Positions 10,974 to 19,272 of a stretch of DNA of 64,000 nt are shown here, one piece after another; position 1 is the first letter of the stretch; the number at the start of each line of letters is the position of its first letter. The notes under the pieces are model-generated. The model was not told where the DNA came from. It saw only the letters and a list, made by a program, of their open reading frames with translations, and ran no database searches. The position numbers were made by a program, and so were the translations under genes. The DNA is from Kangiella sp. TOML190 (lineage in GTDB: Bacteria; Pseudomonadota; Gammaproteobacteria; Enterobacterales; Kangiellaceae). The stretch spans positions 1,780,001 to 1,844,000 of the forward strand of contig NZ_BQYL01000001.1 of assembly GCF_023706045.1 (NCBI RefSeq), given 5' to 3'.

Positions 10974-11879
10974 ATGGACAAATATCAACAAGCCGCAGCG
11001 TCTTTAAATACCATTACTGACTATATCCGTTTTGCCGCGAGCGAATTTGAGCGGACAGGGCTTTATTATGGCCACGGCACTGACAATGCGTGGGATGAGT
11101 CGGTGGCGTTAGTTTTGCAAATGTTGGAATTGCCAAGTGACTATCCTGTGGTGATGTTTGAGGCGCGCTTGATTGACGAAGAAAAGCAACACTTATTAAG
11201 CGCTATTCGTACTCGAATAGAAGAACGTAAACCGTTGGCATACATTACTAATAAGGGCTATTTTGCAGGTATCGAGTTTTTTGTCGATGAGCGTGTGTTA
11301 GTGCCTCGTTCGCCAATTGCCGAATTGGTGGAAAATCAGTTTAATCCTTGGCTGATTTCTGACGAACCTCGGATCTTGGATTTATGTTGTGGTAGTGGCT
11401 GCATTGGTATTGCTTGTGCTGCTTACTTACCCGATTCAGAAGTTATCGTTTCCGATATTTCTGTTGAAGCGTTGCAGGTTGCTGAAATCAATATTGATCA
11501 AGCGGGTTTTTATCCTAGAGTACAAGCGGTTCAATCAGACTTGTTTTCATCTATGCGCGATATGAAATTTGATTTGATCGTTTCCAACCCGCCTTATGTA
11601 GACGCTGAAGATTTAGCAGAAATGCCTGCAGAATTTTTTCATGAACCTGAAATCGGTTTGGGTTCGGGCGATGATGGGCTGGATTTAACACGAAAAATAT
11701 TACAACAAGCTGCTGAGTTTCTGACTGAGCACGGGGTTTTGATTGTCGAAGTTGGCAACAGCTGGCCAGCCTTACAGGAAGCGTATCCGGAAGTGCCTTT
11801 TAGTTGGCTTGAGTTTGAGCGTGGCGGCGATGGAGTTTTCTTATTGACCAAGCAGCAGCTCGAACAGCACTTTTCTTAA
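10974..11879 (+). CDS. prmB: Ribosomal protein L3 N5-glutamine methyltransferase
   Basis: 301 residues. An N-terminal helical substrate-recognition domain (about 1-90) is followed by a class I SAM methyltransferase domain with DLCCGSGCIGIA (136-147) and the glutamine-methyltransferase signature NPPYVD (205-210). The N-terminus (ITDYIRFAASEFERTGLYYGHGTDNAWDE, with the GTDNAWDE stretch) separates PrmB from PrmC. PrmB methylates a glutamine of L3 during ribosome assembly. A hairpin, ATTGAGT/ACTCAAT, precedes the gene in the 83-bp gap. Confidence 0.92.
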   Translation: MDKYQQAAASLNTITDYIRFAASEFERTGLYYGHGTDNAWDESVALVLQMLELPSDYPVVMFEARLIDEEKQHLLSAIRTRIEERKPLAYITNKGYFAGIEFFVDERVLVPRSPIAELVENQFNPWLISDEPRILDLCCGSGCIGIACAAYLPDSEVIVSDISVEALQVAEINIDQAGFYPRVQAVQSDLFSSMRDMKFDLIVSNPPYVDAEDLAEMPAEFFHEPEIGLGSGDDGLDLTRKILQQAAEFLTEHGVLIVEVGNSWPALQEAYPEVPFSWLEFERGGDGVFLLTKQQLEQHFS

Positions 11880-11939
11880 TGGCGTATGTGCTTATAACTT
11901 GTTGTTGATAGTTTATTTATTGAAGACGTCAATACCATC

Positions 11940-12482
11940 ATGACTATAGCTGAACCTTGTGTATTTGAGTTTGCAGAAACTTTCAATCTAGCTTTTAAGC
12001 AAAAAAACACCTGCCTAAAGCCTGGCGCAATGGAGCCCTTTTATCGTGCGCCAAAGGCTCAAGCGCCCGCGATTATTTATTCAAATCAGGATTTTTTCTC
12101 TAGCGCTTTGCACGAAGTTGCCCACTGGTGTATTGCTGGTGAAAAACGTCGCCAACAAGATGATTATGGCTATTGGTACGCACCTGCCGGCCGTAACCAT
12201 GAGCAGCAATTGGCTTTTTACCAAGTGGAAGTTAAGCCGCAAGCCTTAGAGTGGGCTTTTCATTTAGCCGCTAATTGGTGTTTTAAACCCAGTTTGGACA
12301 ACCCGGGAGTGGATATCTGTCTTGAAACCGTTACTAGTTTCAAAAGGCAACTCCATAAGCAGCTGAGCGACTATTTCGAGCAGGGTTTTCCAGTTGCAGC
12401 TTTAGAAGTCATTCAACTTCTTTGCCAACAATATCGCCACGGTCATGCGATTAGCCTTCCCAGTTTGGAGTCTATTACATGA
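11940..12482 (+). CDS. epmC: Elongation factor P hydroxylase
   Basis: 180 residues of the EpmC/YfcM family, which hydroxylates the beta-lysylated lysine of EF-P. The metal-binding HEVAHWC motif lies at 58-64 and a conserved GYWYAPAGRNHEQQ block follows. In E. coli EpmA and EpmB attach beta-lysine first; those genes are not in this window. It overlaps the next gene by 4 bases (ATGA), so the two are probably co-translated. Confidence 0.9.
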   Translation: MTIAEPCVFEFAETFNLAFKQKNTCLKPGAMEPFYRAPKAQAPAIIYSNQDFFSSALHEVAHWCIAGEKRRQQDDYGYWYAPAGRNHEQQLAFYQVEVKPQALEWAFHLAANWCFKPSLDNPGVDICLETVTSFKRQLHKQLSDYFEQGFPVAALEVIQLLCQQYRHGHAISLPSLESIT

Positions 12483-13642
12483 GTCATGAGTTAGCCTTAT
12501 CCAATACCCTGAAGTTAGGCCTAATTATTAATCCCTTTGCTGGGATTGGCGGCAAAGTAGGGCTTAAAGGTAGTGATGGTGAGCAGATCCGTGAGCAAGC
12601 TTTTGCCCTTGGCGCTATCCAACAAGCAGAAAATCGAGCACGAATCACCTTAGAAGCTTTGTTACCTTTTAAAGAACAAATTCACTGGTATTGTGCTTCC
12701 TCGGCGATGGGGGAGACTTTGTTGCAAGAGTTGGGTTTTACCTTCGAGCTGGTTTATCAGGCTCCGCAGCTAAGCTCTGATAGGGATACCATAGAAACTG
12801 TTGAGCGCTTCAATACTTTAGATTTGGATTTATTAGTGTTTGCTGGTGGCGACGGTACGGCTCGCAATATTTGTTCAGTGATTGATGAGACTACGCCTGT
12901 TCTTGGCGTACCAGCGGGGGTAAAAATTCACTCGGGTGTTTATGCCATTACTCCTTTAGCTGCGGCTGAAGTTCTGAGAAATATCCTGACTAACCAACTG
13001 GTTTCGTTAATCGAAGCTTCGGTTATGGATATTGATGAGGAGGCGTTTCGAGCAGGAACGGTGACAGCGAAAAAGCATGGACAACTGCTAGTACCGGCAG
13101 AGCATCAATACATTCAAGCTACCAAAGTTTCTTCGGCTCAGCTTAATCGTGAAGACGAAGCTTTAGTGCAAAAGGATATCGCCGAATTTGTGGTGGAAGA
13201 CATGGATGATGAGCTGCACTATTTGATCGGAACAGGAACCAGTTGTGCGGCGGTGATGGATGCGCTGGATTTGCCGGGGAGTTTGTTAGGAATCGACTGG
13301 GTTTACCAAAATCAGTTGATGGGCTCAGATCTTAATGAAGCAGATATCTTACAATTGTTAGAACAACAGGCAGGTAAGGTTCGAATAATATTAACCGCGA
13401 TTGGTGGTCAAGGACATATCATTGGTCGCGGCAATCATCAGTTTAGCGCAACAGTATTGGCACGCCTAAACAAATCCGATCTAATAATCATCGCGACCAA
13501 AACCAAACTAAAGCAACTTAACTCTAAACCCTTGTTGATCGATTCGGATCTACCCGCGATTAACAATAAGTTTGCTGGGATATATCGGGTTATTTGCGGC
13601 TATGACGACGAAGTGCTCTATCAATTAGGGGCAGAATTTTAA
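12479..13642 (+). CDS. ATP-NAD kinase-like protein (AcoX type)
   Basis: 387 residues with the NAD kinase/diacylglycerol kinase fold. IINPFAGIGGKVGLKGSDG lies at about 15-34 and the signature GGDGTARN at 123-130, followed by VLGVPAGVKIHSGVYA. Proteins of this layout are annotated ATP-NAD kinase family or AcoX, and the true phosphate donor and acceptor are not settled. It is longer than housekeeping NAD kinase (about 290 residues) and has a different C-terminal domain, so it is probably not NadK. It overlaps epmC by 4 bases. Confidence 0.85.
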   Translation: MSHELALSNTLKLGLIINPFAGIGGKVGLKGSDGEQIREQAFALGAIQQAENRARITLEALLPFKEQIHWYCASSAMGETLLQELGFTFELVYQAPQLSSDRDTIETVERFNTLDLDLLVFAGGDGTARNICSVIDETTPVLGVPAGVKIHSGVYAITPLAAAEVLRNILTNQLVSLIEASVMDIDEEAFRAGTVTAKKHGQLLVPAEHQYIQATKVSSAQLNREDEALVQKDIAEFVVEDMDDELHYLIGTGTSCAAVMDALDLPGSLLGIDWVYQNQLMGSDLNEADILQLLEQQAGKVRIILTAIGGQGHIIGRGNHQFSATVLARLNKSDLIIIATKTKLKQLNSKPLLIDSDLPAINNKFAGIYRVICGYDDEVLYQLGAEF

Positions 13643-13660
13643 GATATTGACGGATTGTGT

Positions 13661-13678
13661 TGTGAGATATATCTCACA
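13661..13678. promoter_or_regulatory. GacA/UvrY-type palindromic upstream site
   Basis: TGTGAGATATATCTCACA is a perfect 18-bp palindrome (20 bp with its flanking T and A). It fits the upstream activating sequence known for csrB/rsmY/rsmZ (TGTAAG or TGTGAG, six bases, CTTACA or CTCACA). It lies about 190-220 bp before the GGA-rich RNA segment, the spacing usual for rsm genes. The 8-base gap between TGTGA and TCACA argues against a CRP site, which has 6. Confidence 0.6.
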
Positions 13679-13859
13679 AGCTAAGTGGCAATGTCTTAAT
13701 ATTAACGCATCTATTTCAACTCTACTTTATTTAAGAGTTCTAACTTGTTGAAATATATCTAAATTATAACTTTCCAATATTAGAATTAATTAGCTGTCAT
13801 CGAATTGTCATAATAAGCTGATTGATTCGTCAGTTCAGCTTGTTACATTTAGATACCGC

Positions 13860-14000
13860 AAACGGATACTGCACTATCTACTACAAATCAAGGATTAACA
13901 ATAATAGGACATGCAAATGGCTTTGCAGTTTCTTAAGGACAAGTAAGGACAGCAATCGAAGATGGATTTGACGGTGAGCGGCTTAGGCCGCTTTTATTTT
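13860..14000 (+). ncRNA. RsmY/CsrB-like CsrA-sequestering small RNA
   Basis: A noncoding stretch of about 115-140 nt ending in an intrinsic terminator. It has six GGA triplets (13864, 13892, 13907, 13937, 13947, 13964); three lie in AGGACA and most lie in predicted single strands. A perfect hairpin, TGCAAA-TGGC-TTTGCA (13912-13927), sits between GGA sites. Repeated AGGA motifs, short length, a terminator and a GacA/UvrY-like palindrome upstream together are the hallmark of RsmY/RsmZ-type RNAs, which titrate the translational regulator CsrA/RsmA. The 5' end is uncertain: a weak -10 TATCTA at 13875 would start it near 13887. The class call rests on architecture, not on sequence homology. Confidence 0.65.
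13976..14000 (+). terminator. Intrinsic terminator of the RsmY-like RNA
   Basis: Stem AGCGGC (13977-13982), loop TTAG, GCCGCT (13987-13992), then TTTATTTT. No protein gene ends nearby on this strand, so its presence supports a separate short transcript. Confidence 0.75.
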
Positions 14001-14093
14001 GCTCAAAACTTTTCTCCTAAGTCGCAATAAGCCGCATTAATTATTGCAATATCAAAGACTTAATTTTTATTTCTAAGAAATTTGTGTAAACTC

Positions 14094-14109
14094 AAAGAAT
14101 ACATTCTTT
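14094..14109. promoter_or_regulatory. Inverted repeat before the kef genes, possible operator
   Basis: AAAGAAT-AC-ATTCTTT is a perfect 7-bp inverted repeat ending 12 bases before the ATG of the KefF/KefG-like gene, where it would overlap or follow the promoter. The binding protein is unknown. Confidence 0.35.
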
Positions 14110-14121
14110 AAATGGATTCTT

Positions 14122-14685
14122 ATGGCTAATCGAGTTCTTATCAATTTTGCACACCCGCGTTTTGAAGCATCCAATGCGAATAAGTTAATGGTTTCAGCGG
14201 TTAAGGAACTCGAAGGCGTAACCTTTAATGATTTATATGAGCGTTACCCTGATTTTTTGATAGATGTTGAGCGAGAGCAGCAGTTGCTATTAGAACACGA
14301 CATTATCGTATTTCACCATCCTTTGTACTGGTACAGTGCGCCAGCTTTGTTAAAGGAGTGGCAAGATTTGGTGCTTGAAGCAGGTTTTGCTTATGGTACC
14401 GATGGTTATCAGCTACAACATAAATATTGGCTCAATGCGATGACTCTTGGTGGTACTTTCGAAAGTTATGATGAGTCCGGTTATAACCATTTTCCGTTAG
14501 AACTTTTGATGAAACCCTTTGAGCAAACCGCGGTTTTTTGTGGCATGAACTATCTAAAACCGTTTGCGGTGTATGATGTGCTTAGAATTTCTAAGGAAAA
14601 AATGATTGATGCCGCTGAGTCTTACCGCAAACATTTGATCCAGCTACAAAATCATCTTGATTTGGTAACAGGGGAGTTTCGCTAA
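14122..14685 (+). CDS. KefF/KefG-like NAD(P)H oxidoreductase
   Basis: 187 residues of the flavodoxin-like NQO1 family. INFAHPRFEASNANK opens the FMN-binding fold, LYERYPDFLIDVEREQ is the hallmark of Kef ancillary subunits, and HHPLYWYSAPALLKEW follows. In E. coli KefF (with KefC) or KefG (with KefB) docks on the cytoplasmic face and is needed for full efflux activity; KefF is also a quinone oxidoreductase. The gene ends three bases before the antiporter gene, confirming the pairing. Which of the two orthologues it is cannot be decided here. Confidence 0.9.
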   Translation: MANRVLINFAHPRFEASNANKLMVSAVKELEGVTFNDLYERYPDFLIDVEREQQLLLEHDIIVFHHPLYWYSAPALLKEWQDLVLEAGFAYGTDGYQLQHKYWLNAMTLGGTFESYDESGYNHFPLELLMKPFEQTAVFCGMNYLKPFAVYDVLRISKEKMIDAAESYRKHLIQLQNHLDLVTGEFR

Positions 14686-14688
14686 TTT

Positions 14689-16566
14689 ATGGATACTGAA
14701 AGTTTCTTATTTAAAGCCTTTATCTTTTTAGTAGCCGCGGTGATTGGGGTTCCAGTTGCCAAGCGGTTAGGTTTAGGTTCGGTTTTAGGCTATTTATTAG
14801 CTGGTGTGGTGATTGGGCCTTTTGCCTTGGGGCTGGTCGGTAAAGATGCCAAAGATATTATGCATTTTGCTGAATTTGGCGTAGTCATGATGCTATTTTT
14901 AGTGGGACTGGAGCTGGAGCCGAAAAAATTGTGGCGGATGCGGATGCCAATTTTGGGCTTAGGAGGGCTGCAAGTTATCTTTACCGGTATCCTTATCAGC
15001 CTGATTGCTTTTGGATTTGACTTGAACTGGCAAAAATCGCTGACCATTGGCATGGTACTGGCGCTATCTTCTACCGCAATTGTGTTGCAAACCTTAAGCG
15101 AGAAAGGCTTGATGCGAACAGATGCAGGTCGCTCGTCATTTTCAGTGTTATTATTCCAAGATATTGCCGTGATCCCGATGCTGGCTTTGATGCCGCTGCT
15201 TGCCACTATGGCAGTGAATGGGGTTGATGATAGCCACGCCGGCAGTCATCTGCAGGGTTGGCAACAAACGTTACTGGTTATAGCTAGCATCGCTTCGATT
15301 ATCTTTGCCGGGCGCTATTTAATTCAACCGCTGTTCAATTTGATTGCTCGCACTGGCTTACGCGAAATTTTCATTGCAACTTCTTTACTGTTAGTTATCG
15401 CCATTACGTTAGGCATGCAATGGGTAGGTTTGTCTCCGGCATTAGGGGCTTTTTTAGCAGGCGTAGTCTTAGCCGATAGCGAGTACCGGCATGAATTAGA
15501 AGTGGCGCTGGATACGTTCAAGAGTTTGTTGTTAGGGCTATTTTTTATCACGGTCGGCGCTAGCATTAATTTGGAGCTGCTGTGGAATGATCCTCGGCTG
15601 ATTCTATTGCTAGTCTTTATGCTGATTTTAGTCAAAATCGTGGTGCTTTTCACCTTGGCAAAGTTTTTCAAGATGCCGATTTTAGACAACCTTATTTTTA
15701 CCTTTGCCCTAGCTCAAGGCGGCGAGTTTGCTTTTGTACTCTTTAGTTTTGCTGGGCAAAATGGCGTTTTAGAGCAAGACATTATCGCGACCCTGACGGT
15801 AGTAGTGGCCCTAAGTATGGCGCTAACGCCAGTGCTGATGATCTTGAGTGAAAAGTTTATTCAGCCGCGCTTTGACCGCAAAGAAATTGATCGCGCTTAT
15901 GATGATATTGATGATGGTGATACGCCAGTTATCGTTGCCGGTTATGGACGTTTCGGACAAGTAGTTTCCCGCCTACTGCGTTCGCAAGGATTTCAAACGA
16001 CTTTGCTTGAATACGATGCGGTGCAAATTGATCTGGTAAGAAAGTTTGGTACCAAAGCCTTTTATGGTGATGTGACCAACATAGAATTGCTTAAAGCTGC
16101 TGGCGCTGAAACCGCTAAAATTTTAGTTTTGTCGGTGGATAATACGGATAAAGCGATTTTGGTCACCGAGCTGTGCAAAAAGCATTTTCCTGATTTAAAA
16201 GTCTATGCTCGAGCCAAAGGACGACGCGAGGCTTACGAAATTCGCAAAGCAGGTGCCGACTTTGTGATGCGCGAGACGTTAGGTTCGGCGTTAATTTTAG
16301 GCCGCGAAGCTTTAACTGCTCTGGGCTATCGTAAGTATCAGGCGCATCGAGCGGCGCAAACTTTCTTACATTATGATACCATGCACATGGATGAACTCAC
16401 CGAACTGTGGGGTGATGAGAAACAGTATATTCTAGCGGCCACCGAAAAAGCTGAGCTGTTAGAGGCAGTTTTGAAGTCGGATATTCAAGATCGTCAGGCG
16501 ATTAAAGAAGATCATGCTTGGGATTCTAATATGCGCAAAGAAGTCCAACAAGATCAAGAAGACTAA
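14689..16566 (+). CDS. Glutathione-gated K+/H+ antiporter, KefB/KefC type
   Basis: 625 residues. The N-terminal CPA2 antiporter domain has about 12 membrane helices (to about residue 385) with the family blocks LGLGSVLGYLLAGVVIGP, HFAEFGVVMMLFLVGLELEP, SVLLFQDIAVIP and SPALGAFLAGVVLADSE. The C-terminal RCK domain has the nucleotide-binding GYGRFGQ motif at about 416. These channels open when electrophile-glutathione adducts bind, acidifying the cytoplasm. The formaldehyde-glutathione genes lie 0.7 kb downstream on the same strand, which fits an electrophile-defence neighbourhood, although that link is inference. Confidence 0.92.
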   Translation: MDTESFLFKAFIFLVAAVIGVPVAKRLGLGSVLGYLLAGVVIGPFALGLVGKDAKDIMHFAEFGVVMMLFLVGLELEPKKLWRMRMPILGLGGLQVIFTGILISLIAFGFDLNWQKSLTIGMVLALSSTAIVLQTLSEKGLMRTDAGRSSFSVLLFQDIAVIPMLALMPLLATMAVNGVDDSHAGSHLQGWQQTLLVIASIASIIFAGRYLIQPLFNLIARTGLREIFIATSLLLVIAITLGMQWVGLSPALGAFLAGVVLADSEYRHELEVALDTFKSLLLGLFFITVGASINLELLWNDPRLILLLVFMLILVKIVVLFTLAKFFKMPILDNLIFTFALAQGGEFAFVLFSFAGQNGVLEQDIIATLTVVVALSMALTPVLMILSEKFIQPRFDRKEIDRAYDDIDDGDTPVIVAGYGRFGQVVSRLLRSQGFQTTLLEYDAVQIDLVRKFGTKAFYGDVTNIELLKAAGAETAKILVLSVDNTDKAILVTELCKKHFPDLKVYARAKGRREAYEIRKAGADFVMRETLGSALILGREALTALGYRKYQAHRAAQTFLHYDTMHMDELTELWGDEKQYILAATEKAELLEAVLKSDIQDRQAIKEDHAWDSNMRKEVQQDQED

Positions 16567-16567
16567 G

Positions 16568-17269
16568 ATGCAGTTGCCGCAAATAGGCTACTTCGAGCTG
16601 TTTTTGGTACTGATCCCCGTCGCCATTATTGGTCTAGTGATGCGTCAGTGGAAGATCGCGACTAAAGATTATTGGCTGGCAAACCTGCGGATGGTACTGC
16701 AGTTATTGCTCATAGGGTTTGTGTTAATTTATATCTTTAAACACAATAACCTTTGGCTTGGTTTATTGGTTATGGCATTTATGTTGCTGGTTTCTGCTTG
16801 GATTGCCTTAAGGCCAATTCCAAATAAGGATCAACAGCACTTTACGGATATTACTATAGGTTTGTTAATTGGCTGCGGTTTGATTTTAGCCTTGATTATT
16901 GGGGCTATTTTAAATCTTTCACCTTGGTATCAAGCACAATACGTTATTCCTTTTGCGGGAATGCTATTTGCCAATACCATGAACAGTATTAGTCTTTCTG
17001 GCGAGCGTTTTGTGCATGAATACAACCGTCATAAAGACAAGCAAAAGTCTCGTAACCAAGCTTTTAACACCGCCATGATCCCGCAAATCAACAGCCTATT
17101 AGCCGTGGGTTTGGTGGCGCTACCAGGGATGATGACCGGACAAATTATCGCTGGCGTTTCGCCGCTGATTGCGGCACGTTATCAAATTGTGATTATGGCC
17201 GCCATCTTAAGTTCTAGCGCCATTTCAGTTATGGTATATCTCTATTGTCGTCTAAGACGTTTACCTTAG
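16568..17269 (+). CDS. fetB: FetB-like ABC transporter permease (UPF0014)
   Basis: 233 residues from the ATG at 16568, directly after the antiporter stop; an upstream in-frame ATG would lie inside that gene. About seven hydrophobic helices are visible and the conserved signature [18 protein letters not shown] is present. FetB pairs with the ATPase FetA in iron export and peroxide resistance in E. coli. No fetA ATPase gene is adjacent here, which is unusual. A solitary permease needing an ATPase encoded elsewhere is the simplest reading. Confidence 0.88.
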   Translation: MQLPQIGYFELFLVLIPVAIIGLVMRQWKIATKDYWLANLRMVLQLLLIGFVLIYIFKHNNLWLGLLVMAFMLLVSAWIALRPIPNKDQQHFTDITIGLLIGCGLILALIIGAILNLSPWYQAQYVIPFAGMLFANTMNSISLSGERFVHEYNRHKDKQKSRNQAFNTAMIPQINSLLAVGLVALPGMMTGQIIAGVSPLIAARYQIVIMAAILSSSAISVMVYLYCRLRRLP

Positions 17270-17285
17270 TTACCAGGAGCCGTTT

Positions 17286-18392
17286 ATGAAAACTCGTGCC
17301 GCAGTTGCTTTCGAAGCAGGCAAACCACTAGAAATTGTCGAAGTGGATTTGCAAGGGCCGCAAGCTGGCGAAGTATTAGTGGAAGTCATGGCAACGGGCG
17401 TTTGTCATACGGATGCTTTTACCTTATCTGGAGATGATCCTGAAGGCGCTTTTCCGGCCATTTTAGGACATGAAGGAGCGGGTATTGTGCGTGAAGTCGG
17501 TGCGGGAGTGACTTCTTTAAAACCTGGCGATCACGTGATCCCGCTTTACACGCCAGAATGTCGCGAGTGTGACTTTTGTTTACATCCCAAAACTAATCTT
17601 TGTCAATCCATCCGCGCCACTCAAGGCCAAGGCTTGATGCCTGATGGTAGTAGCCGTTTTTCTTATCAAGGTAAGCCTATTTTGCACTATATGGGCTGTT
17701 CGACTTTTGCCAATCATACGGTGCTGCCAGAAATTGCTTTAGCCAAAATTCGCAGTGATGCACCGTTTGATAAAGTTTGTTATATCGGCTGCGGCGTCAC
17801 TACCGGTATCGGCGCGGTTATCTATACCATGAAGGTAGAAATAGGCTCAACCGTTGCGGTGTTTGGTTTGGGTGGAATAGGCCTTAACGTGATCCAAGGA
17901 GCTAAGCTTGCGGGCGCTGACCGAATTATTGGGGTGGATCTGAACGAGGACAAAGTGGCTTTAGCCAAGCAATTTGGCATGACCGATTTTATCAATCCAA
18001 AGGAAGTTGATGATGTTACCAACGCTATTATTGAAATGACCAATGGCGGCGTCGATTACAGCTTTGAGTGTATTGGTAACGTTAATACCATGCGCCAAGC
18101 TTTAGAGTCTTGCCATAAAGGTTGGGGCGAGTCTTGTATCGTTGGCGTGGCTGGTGCTGGTCAGGAAATTGCTACCCGACCATTCCAGTTAGTCACCGGC
18201 AGAGTTTGGAAAGGCACTGCTTTTGGCGGCGCTAGAGGGCGAACCGATGTACCTAAAATTGTCGATTGGTATATGGAGGGTAAAATTAATATTGATGACT
18301 TAATTACCCACAAGATGCCGCTTGAAGATATTAACCAAGCCTTTGATCTGATGCATCAAGGTAAATCCATTCGCTCTGTTATAGAATTTTAG
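17286..18392 (+). CDS. frmA: S-(hydroxymethyl)glutathione dehydrogenase (class III ADH)
   Basis: 368 residues, the usual class III length. Catalytic zinc ligands C40 and H62 (GHEGAG) are present. Structural zinc ligands are C92, C95, C98 and C106. The Rossmann motif [14 protein letters not shown] and the family segment [21 protein letters not shown] (from about 313; the GRTDVP stretch is typical) are seen. It oxidises the formaldehyde-glutathione adduct to S-formylglutathione with NAD. An AGGAG site precedes the ATG, and the esterase that completes the pathway follows after 11 bases. No FrmR-type regulator is adjacent. Confidence 0.95.
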   Translation: MKTRAAVAFEAGKPLEIVEVDLQGPQAGEVLVEVMATGVCHTDAFTLSGDDPEGAFPAILGHEGAGIVREVGAGVTSLKPGDHVIPLYTPECRECDFCLHPKTNLCQSIRATQGQGLMPDGSSRFSYQGKPILHYMGCSTFANHTVLPEIALAKIRSDAPFDKVCYIGCGVTTGIGAVIYTMKVEIGSTVAVFGLGGIGLNVIQGAKLAGADRIIGVDLNEDKVALAKQFGMTDFINPKEVDDVTNAIIEMTNGGVDYSFECIGNVNTMRQALESCHKGWGESCIVGVAGAGQEIATRPFQLVTGRVWKGTAFGGARGRTDVPKIVDWYMEGKINIDDLITHKMPLEDINQAFDLMHQGKSIRSVIEF

Positions 18393-18403
18393 AGGTCTTT
18401 TAG

Positions 18404-19261
18404 ATGGCGCTAGAATTAATCTCTTCGGCTAAGTGTTTTGAGGGTACTCAGCTCAGATACAGCCATTATTCGCAGGCATTAAATTGCGATATGAATTTCT
18501 CATTGTTTTTGCCACCGCAAGCTGCGCAAGAAAAGGTGCCAGTGCTTTATTGGCTATCTGGACTTACTTGTACCGATGAAAACTTTGTGACTAAGGCGGG
18601 AGCTCAACAGTACGCCAGTAAATACGGCTTGGCACTAGTTGCGCCTGATACCAGCCCACGTGGGGAAGGCGTTGCAGATGATGCAGAAGGTGCTTGGGAT
18701 TTTGGTTTAGGGGCGGGTTTTTACCTGAATGCGACCCAAGAGCCTTATAAAAAGCATTACCAAATGTACGATTATATTGTGCATGAACTGTATGCGTTAA
18801 TCGGTGATAATTTTTCAGTAAACCCTCAGTTGTCGTCAATTTTTGGTCATTCGATGGGTGGTCATGGCGCTATAACGATTGGGATCAAAAATCCTAATAA
18901 ATTTCAGTCAATTTCCGCGTTTGCCCCGATTGTTGCGCCAATGCAAGTGCCTTGGGGGCAAAAGGCCTTTTCAAATTATTTAGGCGATGATAAGGATGCT
19001 TGGGAGGCGTACGATTCGTTGGAGCTAATTAAGCAGAGCCAAGCAAAGATCCCGCCAATATTAATCGATCAAGGTTCAGAGGATGCGTTCTTAACAGAAC
19101 AACTAAAACCAGAATTACTGCAAGCTGAAATTAAACAGAAAAATCTGGATATCCAACTTAATTTACGGCTCGGTTACGATCACAGCTACTTTTTTATTAG
19201 CAGTTTTATCGAATCTCACTTTGCTTTTCATGCTGATAAGTTAGGCGTGCGCTCGGTTTAA
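18404..19261 (+). CDS. fghA: S-formylglutathione hydrolase
   Basis: 285 residues of the esterase D family. The nucleophile elbow GHSMGGHGA contains S150. LSGLTCTDENF (51-61) forms the oxyanion region, and the C-terminal histidine lies in GYDHSYFFISSFI, the typical ending of this family. It hydrolyses S-formylglutathione to formate and glutathione. It forms a two-gene operon with the class III dehydrogenase. Its end is convergent with mnmC, 11 bp apart, with no clear terminator between them. Confidence 0.95.
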   Translation: MALELISSAKCFEGTQLRYSHYSQALNCDMNFSLFLPPQAAQEKVPVLYWLSGLTCTDENFVTKAGAQQYASKYGLALVAPDTSPRGEGVADDAEGAWDFGLGAGFYLNATQEPYKKHYQMYDYIVHELYALIGDNFSVNPQLSSIFGHSMGGHGAITIGIKNPNKFQSISAFAPIVAPMQVPWGQKAFSNYLGDDKDAWEAYDSLELIKQSQAKIPPILIDQGSEDAFLTEQLKPELLQAEIKQKNLDIQLNLRLGYDHSYFFISSFIESHFAFHADKLGVRSV

Positions 19262-19272
19262 TACACTTAGCC

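Noticed and set aside
13661-13678. Palindrome as a CRP binding site
   Set aside because: The gap between TGTGA and TCACA is 8 bases, not the 6 that CRP needs; it fits the GacA/UvrY form better.
13912-13947. An 11-codon ORF starting MQMALQF inside the GGA-rich stretch
   Set aside because: Its first 16 bases are the TGCAAA/TTTGCA hairpin; no downstream gene is controlled, and the regulatory RNA reading explains the segment better.
14790-15689. Minus-strand frames of 138 and 121 codons over the antiporter gene
   Set aside because: Typical antisense shadows of a hydrophobic membrane protein gene.
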